Source of the DNA: Enterococcus sp.
GTDB taxonomy: Bacteria > Bacillota > Bacilli > Lactobacillales > Enterococcaceae
Direction: 5' to 3'
Assembly: GCF_022711995.1 (NCBI RefSeq)
Contig: NZ_JALAHI010000058.1
Span: forward strand, 1-64,000
DNA: 64,000 nt
Under the pieces are notes generated by a model that saw nothing but the letters and a program-made list of their open reading frames with translations, was not told the DNA's origin and searched no databases. The translations under genes were made by a program, and so were the position numbers. Of the stretch, positions 48,938 to 57,601 are shown one piece after another (the first letter of the stretch is position 1; each line of letters begins with the position of its first letter).

Positions 48938-49941
48938 TCTTCTTGCTCCTCTTCTAACTTATCTAATAATTCAATGGCCAGCTGATTTCCCTGCTTGCCG
49001 GGTTTCGCACGATAAAAATGCTTCCCATCAACAAATGTTTCCAATGGTTCGGTGATCTTTTTATCTAATTTGATGACGTCTCCGACTTCCAAATGAATGA
49101 AATCTGAGAGACTCATCTGTGCGTGTCCCAACAAAGCTTCTAGATTCAATGCGACCCCGTTCAAACTTTTTTGCAGCTCGCGGCTATCCTCAGAACTGGC
49201 TGGTTGATTACTGTCGAACCAATTGCGGAAACTTAATTTATCGATGATTCCTTCAAAAAAGACATATGGGACACAAAGGTTGATAAACGTTTTCGTCTCA
49301 AATATTTTAAACGTAAAGGTAACCAATACAACAGGTTCGTTTGGCGACATGTTTTGCAGTAATTGCGGGTTTGTATCTAATCCGTCCAAAGTTGAATCTA
49401 GCTTCACGATATCTTGCCAGACATTTTCATAGACACGGACAAATAAACTGACCACTTCTTCCAAAATAGCTGTTTCAATATCCGTAAAGCTTGTCTTGTC
49501 TTCTAGATTGATCTCTGATTGCATACTTTGATAGGTTTCTAACCCACCACACAACAGTTCCACCATCAACATACACAGTTGAGGATTCATTTCGATGAAT
49601 TGAATCCCATTTAGTGGTTGGGAACGAAAGAGCCCCAATAAGGTAAATTTAGGAATCGAATGGATAAACTCATCGTAACTTATTTGTTCGATAGCAGCCA
49701 ACTGCAAAGTCACATTGGTACGCAATTGAGTAGAAAGCATACTGCTGCTCATTTTAGAAAAGTCTTCAAAGATCATGTGCAGGGTATTGACGTACTCTTT
49801 GGATAACTTTGTTGGTCTGCGAAAGTCGTAAGCTTTCACTTTTGGCTGCTTGTCTTCATCATTTATTTCTTTATCGATCTCTCCTGTACTCATTGCGTTC
49901 AGTAAGAGATCTATTTCTTGCTGCGTCAATACCTGATCCAC
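48934..49941 (-). CDS. fliM: Flagellar motor switch protein FliM
   Basis: C-ring protein that receives CheY-P, 335 residues. N-terminal CheY-binding peptide (LTQQEIDLLLNAM), CheC-like middle domain (YDFRRPTKLSKEYVNTLHMI, SIPKFTLLGLFRSQPLNG) and C-terminal SpoA domain (LEVGDVIKLDKKITEPLETF). GTG start with GGGGG upstream. It lies downstream of the chemotaxis genes, not with the basal-body genes as in B. subtilis. Confidence 0.94.
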   Translation of the reverse strand: MDQVLTQQEIDLLLNAMSTGEIDKEINDEDKQPKVKAYDFRRPTKLSKEYVNTLHMIFEDFSKMSSSMLSTQLRTNVTLQLAAIEQISYDEFIHSIPKFTLLGLFRSQPLNGIQFIEMNPQLCMLMVELLCGGLETYQSMQSEINLEDKTSFTDIETAILEEVVSLFVRVYENVWQDIVKLDSTLDGLDTNPQLLQNMSPNEPVVLVTFTFKIFETKTFINLCVPYVFFEGIIDKLSFRNWFDSNQPASSEDSRELQKSLNGVALNLEALLGHAQMSLSDFIHLEVGDVIKLDKKITEPLETFVDGKHFYRAKPGKQGNQLAIELLDKLEEEQEE

Positions 49942-49959
49942 ACTAATCCCCCATTTTTC

Positions 49960-50352
49960 TTAAAAAATCAATTGATCAATTTTGATCACGCTTGCTACTT
50001 TATCTGGCAATGATACGACGCCAATCGCATGATCACTATTTTCTTGATCATTTAATTGCAGGTCTTCCTCTTTTATTTCCAGCACTTCGATGACTTCTTC
50101 GACCAAAACGCCCTTTCGGTCATCGCCTTGCTTCATGATCAAAACATTGCGATCTTCAGCAGAACTTGATACTGCGATCAGTTTAGAGAGCCGAATCACT
50201 GTCAAGACGGTGCCTCGCAGATTGATTAGACCCTCGACCCATACAGGCGCTAACGGAACTTTTGTGATTTCTGGTGCATCGATCACTTCTTCGATCGATT
50301 CCGCAGAGATCAAGTAATGTTGCTGCGCCATTTTAAAAAGAATCATTTGCAT
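49960..50352 (-). CDS. cheW: Chemotaxis coupling protein CheW (copy 1, next to fliM)
   Basis: SH3-like adaptor linking receptors to CheA: 130 residues with VPLAPVWVEGLINLRGTVLTVI and the KGVLVEEVIEVLEI segment. Cytoplasmic. It lies between cheY and fliM; a second, more divergent CheW is at 55679. Two couplers in one operon may set different receptor-kinase contacts. Confidence 0.92.
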   Translation of the reverse strand: MQMILFKMAQQHYLISAESIEEVIDAPEITKVPLAPVWVEGLINLRGTVLTVIRLSKLIAVSSSAEDRNVLIMKQGDDRKGVLVEEVIEVLEIKEEDLQLNDQENSDHAIGVVSLPDKVASVIKIDQLIF

Positions 50353-50372
50353 ATCATCACATCCTCTGAGGT

Positions 50373-50735
50373 CTAAGCAAAAGCTTTATCAATAGCCGCG
50401 ATCACTCGGTCGGTATCAAATGGTTTTACGATGAAATCCATCGCTCCTGCTCGAATAGCATCCATTACCATGCCTTGTTGTCCCATGGCGCTGCACATGA
50501 TGACTTTCGCTGCACCATCAAAGGAACGAATCATTTTTAACGCTTCTAAACCGTCAACTTCCGGCATCGTGATATCCATTGTCACCAAATCTGGAGAGGT
50601 TGCTTGGTATTTCTCGTATGCTTCTTTCCCATTTTGTGCTTCTCCGACGACTTCATAGCCATTTTTTTCAAGGATATCCTTTAATTTCATACGCATAAAT
50701 ACCGCGTCATCAACGATTAATACTTTTTTTGACAT
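50373..50735 (-). CDS. cheY: Chemotaxis response regulator CheY
   Basis: Single receiver domain of 120 residues. The acidic pocket is Asp9/Asp10 (LIVDDAVF), phosphorylation site Asp54 (VTMDITMPEVDG), Ser82 (CSAMGQQ) and Lys104 (VKPF). When phosphorylated by CheA it binds FliM/FliY and changes flagellar rotation. The start is the ATG of MSKKVLIVDD, GGGAG upstream, 14 bases after the cheC stop. Confidence 0.95.
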   Translation of the reverse strand: MSKKVLIVDDAVFMRMKLKDILEKNGYEVVGEAQNGKEAYEKYQATSPDLVTMDITMPEVDGLEALKMIRSFDGAAKVIMCSAMGQQGMVMDAIRAGAMDFIVKPFDTDRVIAAIDKAFA

Positions 50736-50749
50736 AATTGTTGCTCCCT

Positions 50750-51331
50750 TCAAATACCTAATGTACCAAATATTTCTTCTAGAACACCCGCTTCAGGAAT
50801 AAAAAACAGCGAGGCATCCAATATTTCTGTTTCATAAGAAAATTCATTGCGAATGACCAGAATCTGATCATCAAATTGATTCAGTGCCAGATACAGGCTG
50901 CTGATCGCAGCACCAAAAAAATCATAGTGAGCGGTCGGCAACGAGGCGGATAATTCCGCGGACAACAGCTGACTGATAGCATTCAGAAATGAATTAAACA
51001 CAATGTTTGTCAATTCACTGATGACAGATTGTTTGATTTCCTCTGTAACAGTGTCCATGACCAAATGAGTCAATCGTTCAGCCGCCGCATCCGAAAGAAC
51101 AAAGAGAAAGACGCCACTAAAGCCACCAGTGATTGAACTGATTACAGCATGAACTTCTTTATCTTCTTCCATGATTTGAGAATAGAGTGTTTGATAGTCG
51201 AGGACGACGACTTCAGGCACATTCATCGAGATAGGTAGATTGATCAATTTTGAAATACTTGTGGCAGCATTTCCACCGCCGATGTTGATCAATTCTTTTA
51301 ACCCATCTAATTGCATTTCGGTGTATTTCAT
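50750..51331 (-). CDS. cheC: CheY-P phosphatase CheC
   Basis: Chemotaxis phosphatase of 193 residues with two active-site motifs, ELINIGGGNAATS and ELTNIVFNSFLNAIS, both keeping the E-x2-N pair. CheC activity is raised by CheD in B. subtilis, and cheD is present in this operon. The ATG overlaps the cheA stop by 4 bases. Confidence 0.92.
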   Translation of the reverse strand: MKYTEMQLDGLKELINIGGGNAATSISKLINLPISMNVPEVVVLDYQTLYSQIMEEDKEVHAVISSITGGFSGVFLFVLSDAAAERLTHLVMDTVTEEIKQSVISELTNIVFNSFLNAISQLLSAELSASLPTAHYDFFGAAISSLYLALNQFDDQILVIRNEFSYETEILDASLFFIPEAGVLEEIFGTLGI

Positions 51332-53358
51332 TGCCGTTCATCCTTCTTTTCTCCGCAAATCGCATTGACATCTAAAATCAACGCAATCGAACCATTCCCT
51401 AAAATCGTTGCGCCTTGATAGCGATCCAGCTGCTGTAGCAGAGGATCGATTTTTTTGATGACGATTTCTTGCTGCCCCACTAATTCATCTGCCAGCAACC
51501 CGTAGTATTGATGTTCACTGTTGACGATGATGGCAAATTTTTTCTCTGCTTCACCGCCCTCAATTCTTAACAGCTGATCCGTGCGAATGATCGGAATCAG
51601 TTCTTCTTGGAAGCGATAGACTTCATTAGAAACTGTTTTGAGAATTTCTTCTTCTTTAATTATCACTACCCGCTCAACTAAATCAAGTGGAATAGCAAAT
51701 GTTTCTTCTCCTACACGTACCATCAACGCTTGAATGATTGACAATGTCAGCGGCAACTTGATCGTAAAGCGGGTGCCTTTATTGGGACGACTCCATAGTT
51801 CAATCGTTCCCCCTAAATCGGCGATCTTCGATTGCACGGCATCCATTCCTACGCCTCGACCGGAGATATTGGTGACCTTCTCAGCAGTCGAAAATCCGGG
51901 ATGAAAAATCAATTGTTGGATTTCTTCATCCGACAGTCCCGCAGTAGCCAGTCCTTTTCTTTCAGCGCTGGCTTTGATGACTTGGGGATCTAGCCCCTTC
52001 CCATCATCTTCTAACGTAATGATGACGCGGTTTCCTTCTTGATAGGCAGCCAAACGGATCGTTCCTTTGCGGTCTTTCCCTAGGGCTTCACGGTCGTCAG
52101 GATTTTCGATGCCGTGATCAACAGAGTTGCGCAACAAATGTACCAGCGGTTCACTTAGTTCAGAAACCACGGTCTTATCCAATTCTGTTTCTTCCCCAAT
52201 GATTACTAAGTCCATTTCTTTCTCTAATTCTGTGGAAAGATCCCGAACCATTCGTGGGAAGCGACTGAAGACGACATTGACCTGCTGCATCCGAATCCGC
52301 AAAACAAGATCCTGCAACTCGGAAGTCAAATGGGAGACTTGCTCAAGCGGGTCTTTAATGGCTTCGATATTTTCACGATGGCTCACATCTTCCAATTGAT
52401 TTCGATAAACAACTAGCTCTGATACCAAGTCTAAAAAGGAATCCAATCTTGAAAGGTCGACCCGGATCGATTGATTTGAAACTGAAGAATGATGATGGGC
52501 AGTCGCTGTTTCTTTAGCAGGTGTCTTATCGGTTGTTGTTTCCTTATGAGCATCTGCTTTTGGTTTTTCCTGATTTATTTGAGAATCTTTGACTTGGAAA
52601 GGTATCACTTGAAACTCTTCGATCTCACTATTGCTAGCAATATTCTTTTGGACTTCATCCAACTCATTTTGAGTAAGGTAGACAAGCTTAAAAACAGAAT
52701 CAAAGTCGCCTTCTTCCAATTGCTCTGCACTCGGTTCGGTATGCAAAATATCCCCCGATTGTTCGAGCTTTTCCATGATCAAAAAGGCCCGGGGACCTTT
52801 GAGCATCGAGTCTTCTTCCAAACGAATCGCGATACTAAAGGCATGGTAATCCCCTGAGACAGCTTGGTCGATCACAAAAAGATCGGATGAATCTAAATGC
52901 TCGAAAGCAGCTGCAAGTTGGGTAGCAGTACTCGAACCACTTTCTGCCACCTGTTGCGAATCGGTTTCGCCACTACTTTGTTCCACTTGATCCAGTTCTG
53001 ATAGTAAGTCGGTGATCTGGTCTTGCTGTAGTTCTTTTTCTTCCCGCAAGTCTTCCACCAATTCGGACAAGCGATCCAAGCACTTAAAAATCAAAGAGAT
53101 CGAGTCACTAGTCACTGGTAAAGTTTCTGTTTTAAACAACTCAAAAATATTTTCCATTTTATGGGTCAGCTGTGTCATGACGTCATACCCCATCGTTGCT
53201 GCCATACCTTTAAGCGTATGCGCGGAACGGAAAATATCATTCAAAAGCGCTGTGTCTTGCGGATTGCTTTCCAACTCTAACACATGGTCATTTAATTGTT
53301 GTAGATGATCATCTGTTTCTTCAAAGAAAAGCGTACGATACACGCTATTATCATCCAA
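51328..53358 (-). CDS. cheA: Chemotaxis histidine kinase CheA
   Basis: Central kinase of 676 residues. P1 (HPt) with phospho-acceptor His47 (FRSAHTLKGMAATMGY), a P2-like CheY-binding region (about 160-265), an acidic/Lys linker, P3 dimerisation (VDLSRLDSFLDLVSELV), P4 ATPase with N box LLRNSVDHGIE, G1 LEDDGKGLD and G2 ISGRGVGMDAV, and a P5 CheW-like domain at the end. All key residues are present. It follows cheR by 21 bases. Confidence 0.96.
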   Translation of the reverse strand: MDDNSVYRTLFFEETDDHLQQLNDHVLELESNPQDTALLNDIFRSAHTLKGMAATMGYDVMTQLTHKMENIFELFKTETLPVTSDSISLIFKCLDRLSELVEDLREEKELQQDQITDLLSELDQVEQSSGETDSQQVAESGSSTATQLAAAFEHLDSSDLFVIDQAVSGDYHAFSIAIRLEEDSMLKGPRAFLIMEKLEQSGDILHTEPSAEQLEEGDFDSVFKLVYLTQNELDEVQKNIASNSEIEEFQVIPFQVKDSQINQEKPKADAHKETTTDKTPAKETATAHHHSSVSNQSIRVDLSRLDSFLDLVSELVVYRNQLEDVSHRENIEAIKDPLEQVSHLTSELQDLVLRIRMQQVNVVFSRFPRMVRDLSTELEKEMDLVIIGEETELDKTVVSELSEPLVHLLRNSVDHGIENPDDREALGKDRKGTIRLAAYQEGNRVIITLEDDGKGLDPQVIKASAERKGLATAGLSDEEIQQLIFHPGFSTAEKVTNISGRGVGMDAVQSKIADLGGTIELWSRPNKGTRFTIKLPLTLSIIQALMVRVGEETFAIPLDLVERVVIIKEEEILKTVSNEVYRFQEELIPIIRTDQLLRIEGGEAEKKFAIIVNSEHQYYGLLADELVGQQEIVIKKIDPLLQQLDRYQGATILGNGSIALILDVNAICGEKKDERQ

Positions 53359-53379
53359 ATGAATCCCTCCTTTGCGAAA

Positions 53380-54153
53380 TCATACTTTTTGATAAATAAA
53401 GGAATCGATTTTTTTTAACCCGAATTTTTCCGAGAAATTAATCGTTTCTGTTGCTCCGGTAAATAAGATACCTCCTGGCACTAAGGCATCACTGAATTTT
53501 TGATACACTTCATCTCTGGCATCACTCTTGAAATAAATCGTTACATTTCGACAAACGATCACATGATTGTTCTTCTCATAGGGATCCTTTAACAGGTCAT
53601 GCTTTTTGAAATGTACTTTTCGTTTCAACTCTGGCTTGATTTGATAGGCATTTTTTTCCGTAACATCAAAATAGCTTGCCAGTTCACCTGAGGGGACGTT
53701 CCGTAACTCGCTTTTGCGGTAGACGCCTTCTTTTGCTTTTGCTAGAATCTGTTGATCAATATCCGTTGCCAGAACGGTTGGTGTTGCCAAGCGATTTTTT
53801 TCTAAAATCATCGCGATCGTATAAGGTTCTGCACCGATTGAACAAGCGGCACTCCAAATTTTCGGCAAGTGAAATTGAGGAACGATCTTAGTCAGTAATG
53901 TTTTTTCAAAGGCATCGAACAACTCTTTATTTCGATAAAATTCCGTCACATTGATGGTGATATGTGTTAAAAAAGCTTCTCTAGCAACAGCATCTTTCTC
54001 CAAAAGCCGTTGATATTCCTTCAGGTTTTTGGCACCCGAATTTTCCATGATCGTCAAAATGCGTCGCTGCATTTGACTCTCTTTATAGGCCGCTAATTGT
54101 ACACCGAGACGATCGGTGACCCATTGATTGAACTGTTCAAAATCTGTTTGCAT
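53380..54153 (-). CDS. cheR: Chemotaxis protein methyltransferase CheR
   Basis: Methylates receptor glutamates using S-adenosylmethionine. 257 residues with an N-terminal helical domain, the SAM-binding PKIWSAACSIGAEPYTIAM, VLATDIDQQILAKA, and NHVIVCRNVTIYF. Substrate is the receptor encoded in the same operon and any elsewhere. It starts 4 bases after the cheB stop. Confidence 0.95.
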   Translation of the reverse strand: MQTDFEQFNQWVTDRLGVQLAAYKESQMQRRILTIMENSGAKNLKEYQRLLEKDAVAREAFLTHITINVTEFYRNKELFDAFEKTLLTKIVPQFHLPKIWSAACSIGAEPYTIAMILEKNRLATPTVLATDIDQQILAKAKEGVYRKSELRNVPSGELASYFDVTEKNAYQIKPELKRKVHFKKHDLLKDPYEKNNHVIVCRNVTIYFKSDARDEVYQKFSDALVPGGILFTGATETINFSEKFGLKKIDSFIYQKV

Positions 54154-54157
54154 TTTC

Positions 54158-55159
54158 TCACCCGACCATCTGTCCGATTTTTATTTCAATATTCCTAAGT
54201 GCTAGCACTTCATCGACTGCATTTTGCTCGATAGCATAACGGGGCATTCCGAAGACAACGCAGCTGTCTTTGTCTTGCGCAATGGTATATCCGCCTTTTT
54301 GCTGGATCGTTTGCATTCCTTTTGCGCCATCTTTTCCCATTCCAGTCAGCAAAACACCTACTAGGCCATCTTGATAGACACTTGCGGCTGAGGTAAATAA
54401 ATAATCAACCGCTGGTCTGGTGCCGTGCAGCTTTTCCCGTTGATCCAAATGGAAACGACCTTGTCGGATGGTCATATGGTAGTCCCCGGGACAAAGATAC
54501 ACTTGGTTTTCAATCGCCATGCCCTCTGTCACTTCTTTGACCGGTACTGTCGTTTCCGTATTCAACCGTTGAGCAAAAGATGCTGTAAACCCGGCCGGCA
54601 TATGTTGAACGATTATGATCGGGCAATGAAGTCGTTTAGGCAATCTGCGAATGATCCCCAATAACGCCCGAGGGCCACCAGTCGATGAACCAATTACCAC
54701 TGCCTCGACCATTCGTGGCAACGAACGCGTCGACAGCTTGACTTCCTCTGTATTCGTTTTGACTTCCTTGGAATGATTTTGATCAAGGGAGTCGATTTTT
54801 TTGTAAAAATCATTGATCCAATCTTGTTCAATCATCGATAAGTTGACAGGTTTTTCAACAAAATCAGTGGCTCCGAGTTCCAAGCATTCAATCGTGGTTT
54901 CCTGATTGGTCAATGAGCTGAGCATGATGACCGGAACCGTGTATTGCTGTTTGATCATTCGCAGTGTTTCTATCCCATTCATCACAGGCATCTCAACATC
55001 CATCACAACAAGGTCGAAAGTTTCTTTCGCAAGCTGATCCAGTGCCTGTTTTCCATTACGAGCAACAGCAGCTACTTTGATCTCCGGCATCTGTTCTAAT
55101 AGATCCGTTACCACTTTTCGCATAAAAGCAGAATCATCTACGATCAATACTCTTTTCAT
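54158..55159 (-). CDS. cheB: Chemotaxis methylesterase/response regulator CheB
   Basis: Removes receptor methyl groups when phosphorylated. 333 residues: receiver domain with Asp54 (MDVEMPVMNGIET), linker, and methylesterase domain with the Ser nucleophile in VVIGSSTGGPRAL, His in VQHMPAGFTASFA and Asp in LLTGMGKDGAKGM. The start is the ATG of MKRVLIVDD, AAGGAG 10 bases upstream. With cheR it gives full methylation-based adaptation. Confidence 0.95.
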   Translation of the reverse strand: MKRVLIVDDSAFMRKVVTDLLEQMPEIKVAAVARNGKQALDQLAKETFDLVVMDVEMPVMNGIETLRMIKQQYTVPVIMLSSLTNQETTIECLELGATDFVEKPVNLSMIEQDWINDFYKKIDSLDQNHSKEVKTNTEEVKLSTRSLPRMVEAVVIGSSTGGPRALLGIIRRLPKRLHCPIIIVQHMPAGFTASFAQRLNTETTVPVKEVTEGMAIENQVYLCPGDYHMTIRQGRFHLDQREKLHGTRPAVDYLFTSAASVYQDGLVGVLLTGMGKDGAKGMQTIQQKGGYTIAQDKDSCVVFGMPRYAIEQNAVDEVLALRNIEIKIGQMVG

Positions 55160-55175
55160 TTTTTTCAGACTCCTT

Positions 55176-55712
55176 TTATAGATAGATGATTTCTTGATTG
55201 ACGATTCGGACCATTGTTGTAAAATCATCTAAATCAACAATCATCGTTCTTCCAGTCTTCCCACCAACATGCTTGGCGACAATCGGAATACCTAACTTGG
55301 CCAACGACTGTTCAACTGCTTCCACATTGCGCTGCCCGATGTTGCTTGTATTGGTGACCGTCTGAAACTGAAACATATTGGCCCCGCCCACGATTTTAGC
55401 CTTAAAGCGTGGTGCACGTACTTTCCGCTGCAATTCTGCAACCATACTTGGCAATGCCAAATCAGCGAACTTGCCCGTCTTGATTTCTTGCTTATGCAAA
55501 AACGGTTGACTATCTGGTAACATGATGTGGCTTAGTCCACCGATTTTGCTTCGTTCATCATAAATAATGGTTCCCACACATGACCCTAAGCCCACAGTCA
55601 GTAGCTTGTCTGGAAACTTAGCAATTTTATATTCGGAAATTCCCACGTGGATTTCTTGATTTGATTTCAATACACGGGTCAATTTAATGTCTCTCCAAGC
55701 GTTTCTATCCAT
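55176..55712 (-). CDS. cheD: Receptor glutamine deamidase CheD
   Basis: Deamidates receptor glutamines and stimulates CheC. The catalytic Cys is in VGLGSCVGTIIYD, the His in GGLSHIMLPDS; KIVGGANMFQ follows. 178 residues from the ATG at 55712 (GAGAG upstream), which overlaps cheW by 34 bases. A TTG at 55682, overlapping the cheW stop by 4 bases and preceded by GGAGAG, would give the more typical 168 residues and may be the real start. Confidence 0.92.
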   Translation of the reverse strand: MDRNAWRDIKLTRVLKSNQEIHVGISEYKIAKFPDKLLTVGLGSCVGTIIYDERSKIGGLSHIMLPDSQPFLHKQEIKTGKFADLALPSMVAELQRKVRAPRFKAKIVGGANMFQFQTVTNTSNIGQRNVEAVEQSLAKLGIPIVAKHVGGKTGRTMIVDLDDFTTMVRIVNQEIIYL

Positions 55713-56140
55713 TCTTCGCTCTCAAAATCGAACAAGAAGGAGAGGGCCAACAAGAGGACGACGGATTCTTCGTTCTTCAAGAACTTCTCGATATAACTTT
55801 GTTTAAGCCCTGAACGATCCAATTGAACTTGATAATCGGTTTCTTCAAGAGTGGATATCCCAACGATCTCATCGACATATAGTCCCAGATCCTGATCATT
55901 CCAATGACACAAAATGACATTGTTCTGTTCAGAAATAGTGGTAAATTCTTTAAACAGCTTGCGACGAACATCAATGATCGGAATCATCTTTTCTTGAAAT
56001 TCATACACACCTAAAACAAAATCGGCCACTTCTGGCAATTGAATAAATGAACGTGCTTCAATCACTCTTGTCACATGTTGCACACGGATCGCAAAGTGCT
56101 GGTCGTGACTTTTAAATATTACATATTGCTCCATCAGCAT
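55679..56140 (-). CDS. cheW: Chemotaxis coupling protein CheW (copy 2, next to mcp)
   Basis: CheW-domain protein of 153 residues (YVIFKSHDQHFAIRVQHVTRVIE, LPEVADFVLGVYEFQEKMIPIIDVRR, LGLYVDEIVGISTLEE), with a C-terminal extension (about 115-153) not present in the copy at 49960. No receiver domain, so not CheV. GAGG lies 5 bases before the ATG. Encoded directly after the receptor, so probably its dedicated coupler. Confidence 0.9.
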   Translation of the reverse strand: MLMEQYVIFKSHDQHFAIRVQHVTRVIEARSFIQLPEVADFVLGVYEFQEKMIPIIDVRRKLFKEFTTISEQNNVILCHWNDQDLGLYVDEIVGISTLEETDYQVQLDRSGLKQSYIEKFLKNEESVVLLLALSFLFDFESEEWIETLGETLN

Positions 56141-56152
56141 CTTATCCTCTCA

Positions 56153-57448
56153 TTAGATTTTAAAGCTATCCACTTGGAACTTCAGAATACTTGCAATCGT
56201 TTCAATCTCTTGTGCATTTGCTTCAAATTCTTCCACGACCAGATAGAAATCTTCCAAATTGGCCGTCACTTCTTGTGTGCCTGCGGAAGTCTCTGAAACA
56301 GCAGCTGAAATATTGCTGACAGATACTTGAACCATATCTTTTTTCTCCACAATACCGGTGATATGTGATTCAACTGTTTGGATACTCATTACTAATTTTT
56401 CAACAATATCAGAAATTTCATCCGCTAATCCGATTGCTTTATTGACGTTTTCTGTTTGTTTTTTCCCGCCTTCGTAAGAAGTCATCGCCGCTGAAACAAC
56501 TTTTTCCGATTTTTTGCGGACAGATTCGATGATGTCGCGAATACTTTTTGTCGATTGACTGCTTTGTTCAGCTAAGCTACGTACTTCTTCAGCCACGATA
56601 GCAAACCCACGTCCCGCTTCTCCAGCGCGAGCTGCTTCAATGGACGCATTCAATGCTAATAGATTGGTTTGATCCGAAATATCATTGATCAACTGGACGA
56701 TTTTACCGATACTTTGAATATCTTCATTCATATCATTCATGCCATCCACTAATTCGGCTTGGTTTCGTCGTTCAACTTCCCAGCTTTTTGATACTTGCAG
56801 CATTACTTCCGAATTGCGTTGATTACTGCCATGGGATTTCTCCACATACCCATTCATCAAGTTGATTTCATTATGGATATCTTCAATACTTGTTGCTAAC
56901 TGATTCATATCAAAAGAGGTCTGTTCAGCTTCTGAAGCTTGTGAGCTAGCCGCATTGGCGATAGCATTCATTGTTTGGCGAACATTTTCGATAGATGTTT
57001 TGGCGTTTTTGGAGGTGGAAGACAAATGGCCAACCATCTCTGTCATGCGTGAGCTTTCTTCACGCATGACAGAGATCATTGCTTTAAAAGTATTCAAGAC
57101 GCCTTTAAAACTATCCTTTACTTTTTTGAAGAGTGGATCATTCCCCGCATTGCTCATTGAATCAATATGAGAAAGATCCCCTGAACTAACGCGTTTCAAT
57201 TCTGTCAATAAGGTTTCCATTCCCATATGTCCCGCTTGCTTCACCACAAAAGATAGCGCGATGAGGATGACAAATTCCAATAAGAGGACGATTAATGAAA
57301 AAATAAAGAACGTGTGGGTCAACTGCTTGTCTCCATAGGTGCGTAATACAAAAAGATAGCAACCGAGTAAGACAACAGCCGTAATAATTAAAGGAATCAG
57401 TGTAGAAAGGCGGATTTTTTTGATAACAGTTTGTAACTTATTCTTCAT
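56153..57448 (-). CDS. Methyl-accepting chemotaxis protein lacking an extracellular sensor domain
   Basis: Receptor of 431 residues. Two TM helices (about 15-35 and 46-69) are joined by only about ten residues, so there is no periplasmic-type ligand domain. A HAMP-like or linker region (about 75-115) is followed by a long coiled coil with the highly conserved hairpin [20 protein letters not shown] and [18 protein letters not shown]. It must sense through the membrane, a cytoplasmic partner or the cell energy state (inference). First gene of the chemotaxis block, with its own sigma-28 promoter. Confidence 0.93.
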   Translation of the reverse strand: MKNKLQTVIKKIRLSTLIPLIITAVVLLGCYLFVLRTYGDKQLTHTFFIFSLIVLLLEFVILIALSFVVKQAGHMGMETLLTELKRVSSGDLSHIDSMSNAGNDPLFKKVKDSFKGVLNTFKAMISVMREESSRMTEMVGHLSSTSKNAKTSIENVRQTMNAIANAASSQASEAEQTSFDMNQLATSIEDIHNEINLMNGYVEKSHGSNQRNSEVMLQVSKSWEVERRNQAELVDGMNDMNEDIQSIGKIVQLINDISDQTNLLALNASIEAARAGEAGRGFAIVAEEVRSLAEQSSQSTKSIRDIIESVRKKSEKVVSAAMTSYEGGKKQTENVNKAIGLADEISDIVEKLVMSIQTVESHITGIVEKKDMVQVSVSNISAAVSETSAGTQEVTANLEDFYLVVEEFEANAQEIETIASILKFQVDSFKI

Positions 57449-57535
57449 GACAGTATCCTTTCCTGTGCGATATGATCGTCAATGATTTTTATCAAGATTC
57501 GCTCTTCACTTGATAAGCGCGGTGTCACTCCTTCT

Positions 57536-57579
57536 TTATCCGATTATGAAAACAATCTCCTAGTTCCCTAATCGGATAA
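57536..57579. repeat. Inverted repeat in the mcp promoter region
   Basis: TTATCCGATTA (57536-57546) and TAATCGGATAA (57569-57579) are exact 11-bp complements separated by 22 bp. The right arm contains the -10 of the mcp sigma-28 promoter. No T-tract follows on either strand, so it is not a terminator. Confidence 0.7.
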
Positions 57580-57594
57580 TTCACCAAAAATTTA
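57569..57594 (-). promoter_or_regulatory. Sigma-28 promoter of the mcp-che-fliM-fliY block
   Basis: Minus strand: TAAA (57591-57594), 15 bp, CCGATTA (57569-57575), a consensus-like FliA/sigma-D promoter about 120 bp before mcp. No terminator separates this block from the upstream one, so readthrough is likely too. Confidence 0.8.
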
Positions 57595-57601
57595 AGACTT
57601 G

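Noticed and set aside
55679..56140. CheV
   Set aside because: No receiver domain follows the CheW domain; the C-terminal extension is too short.
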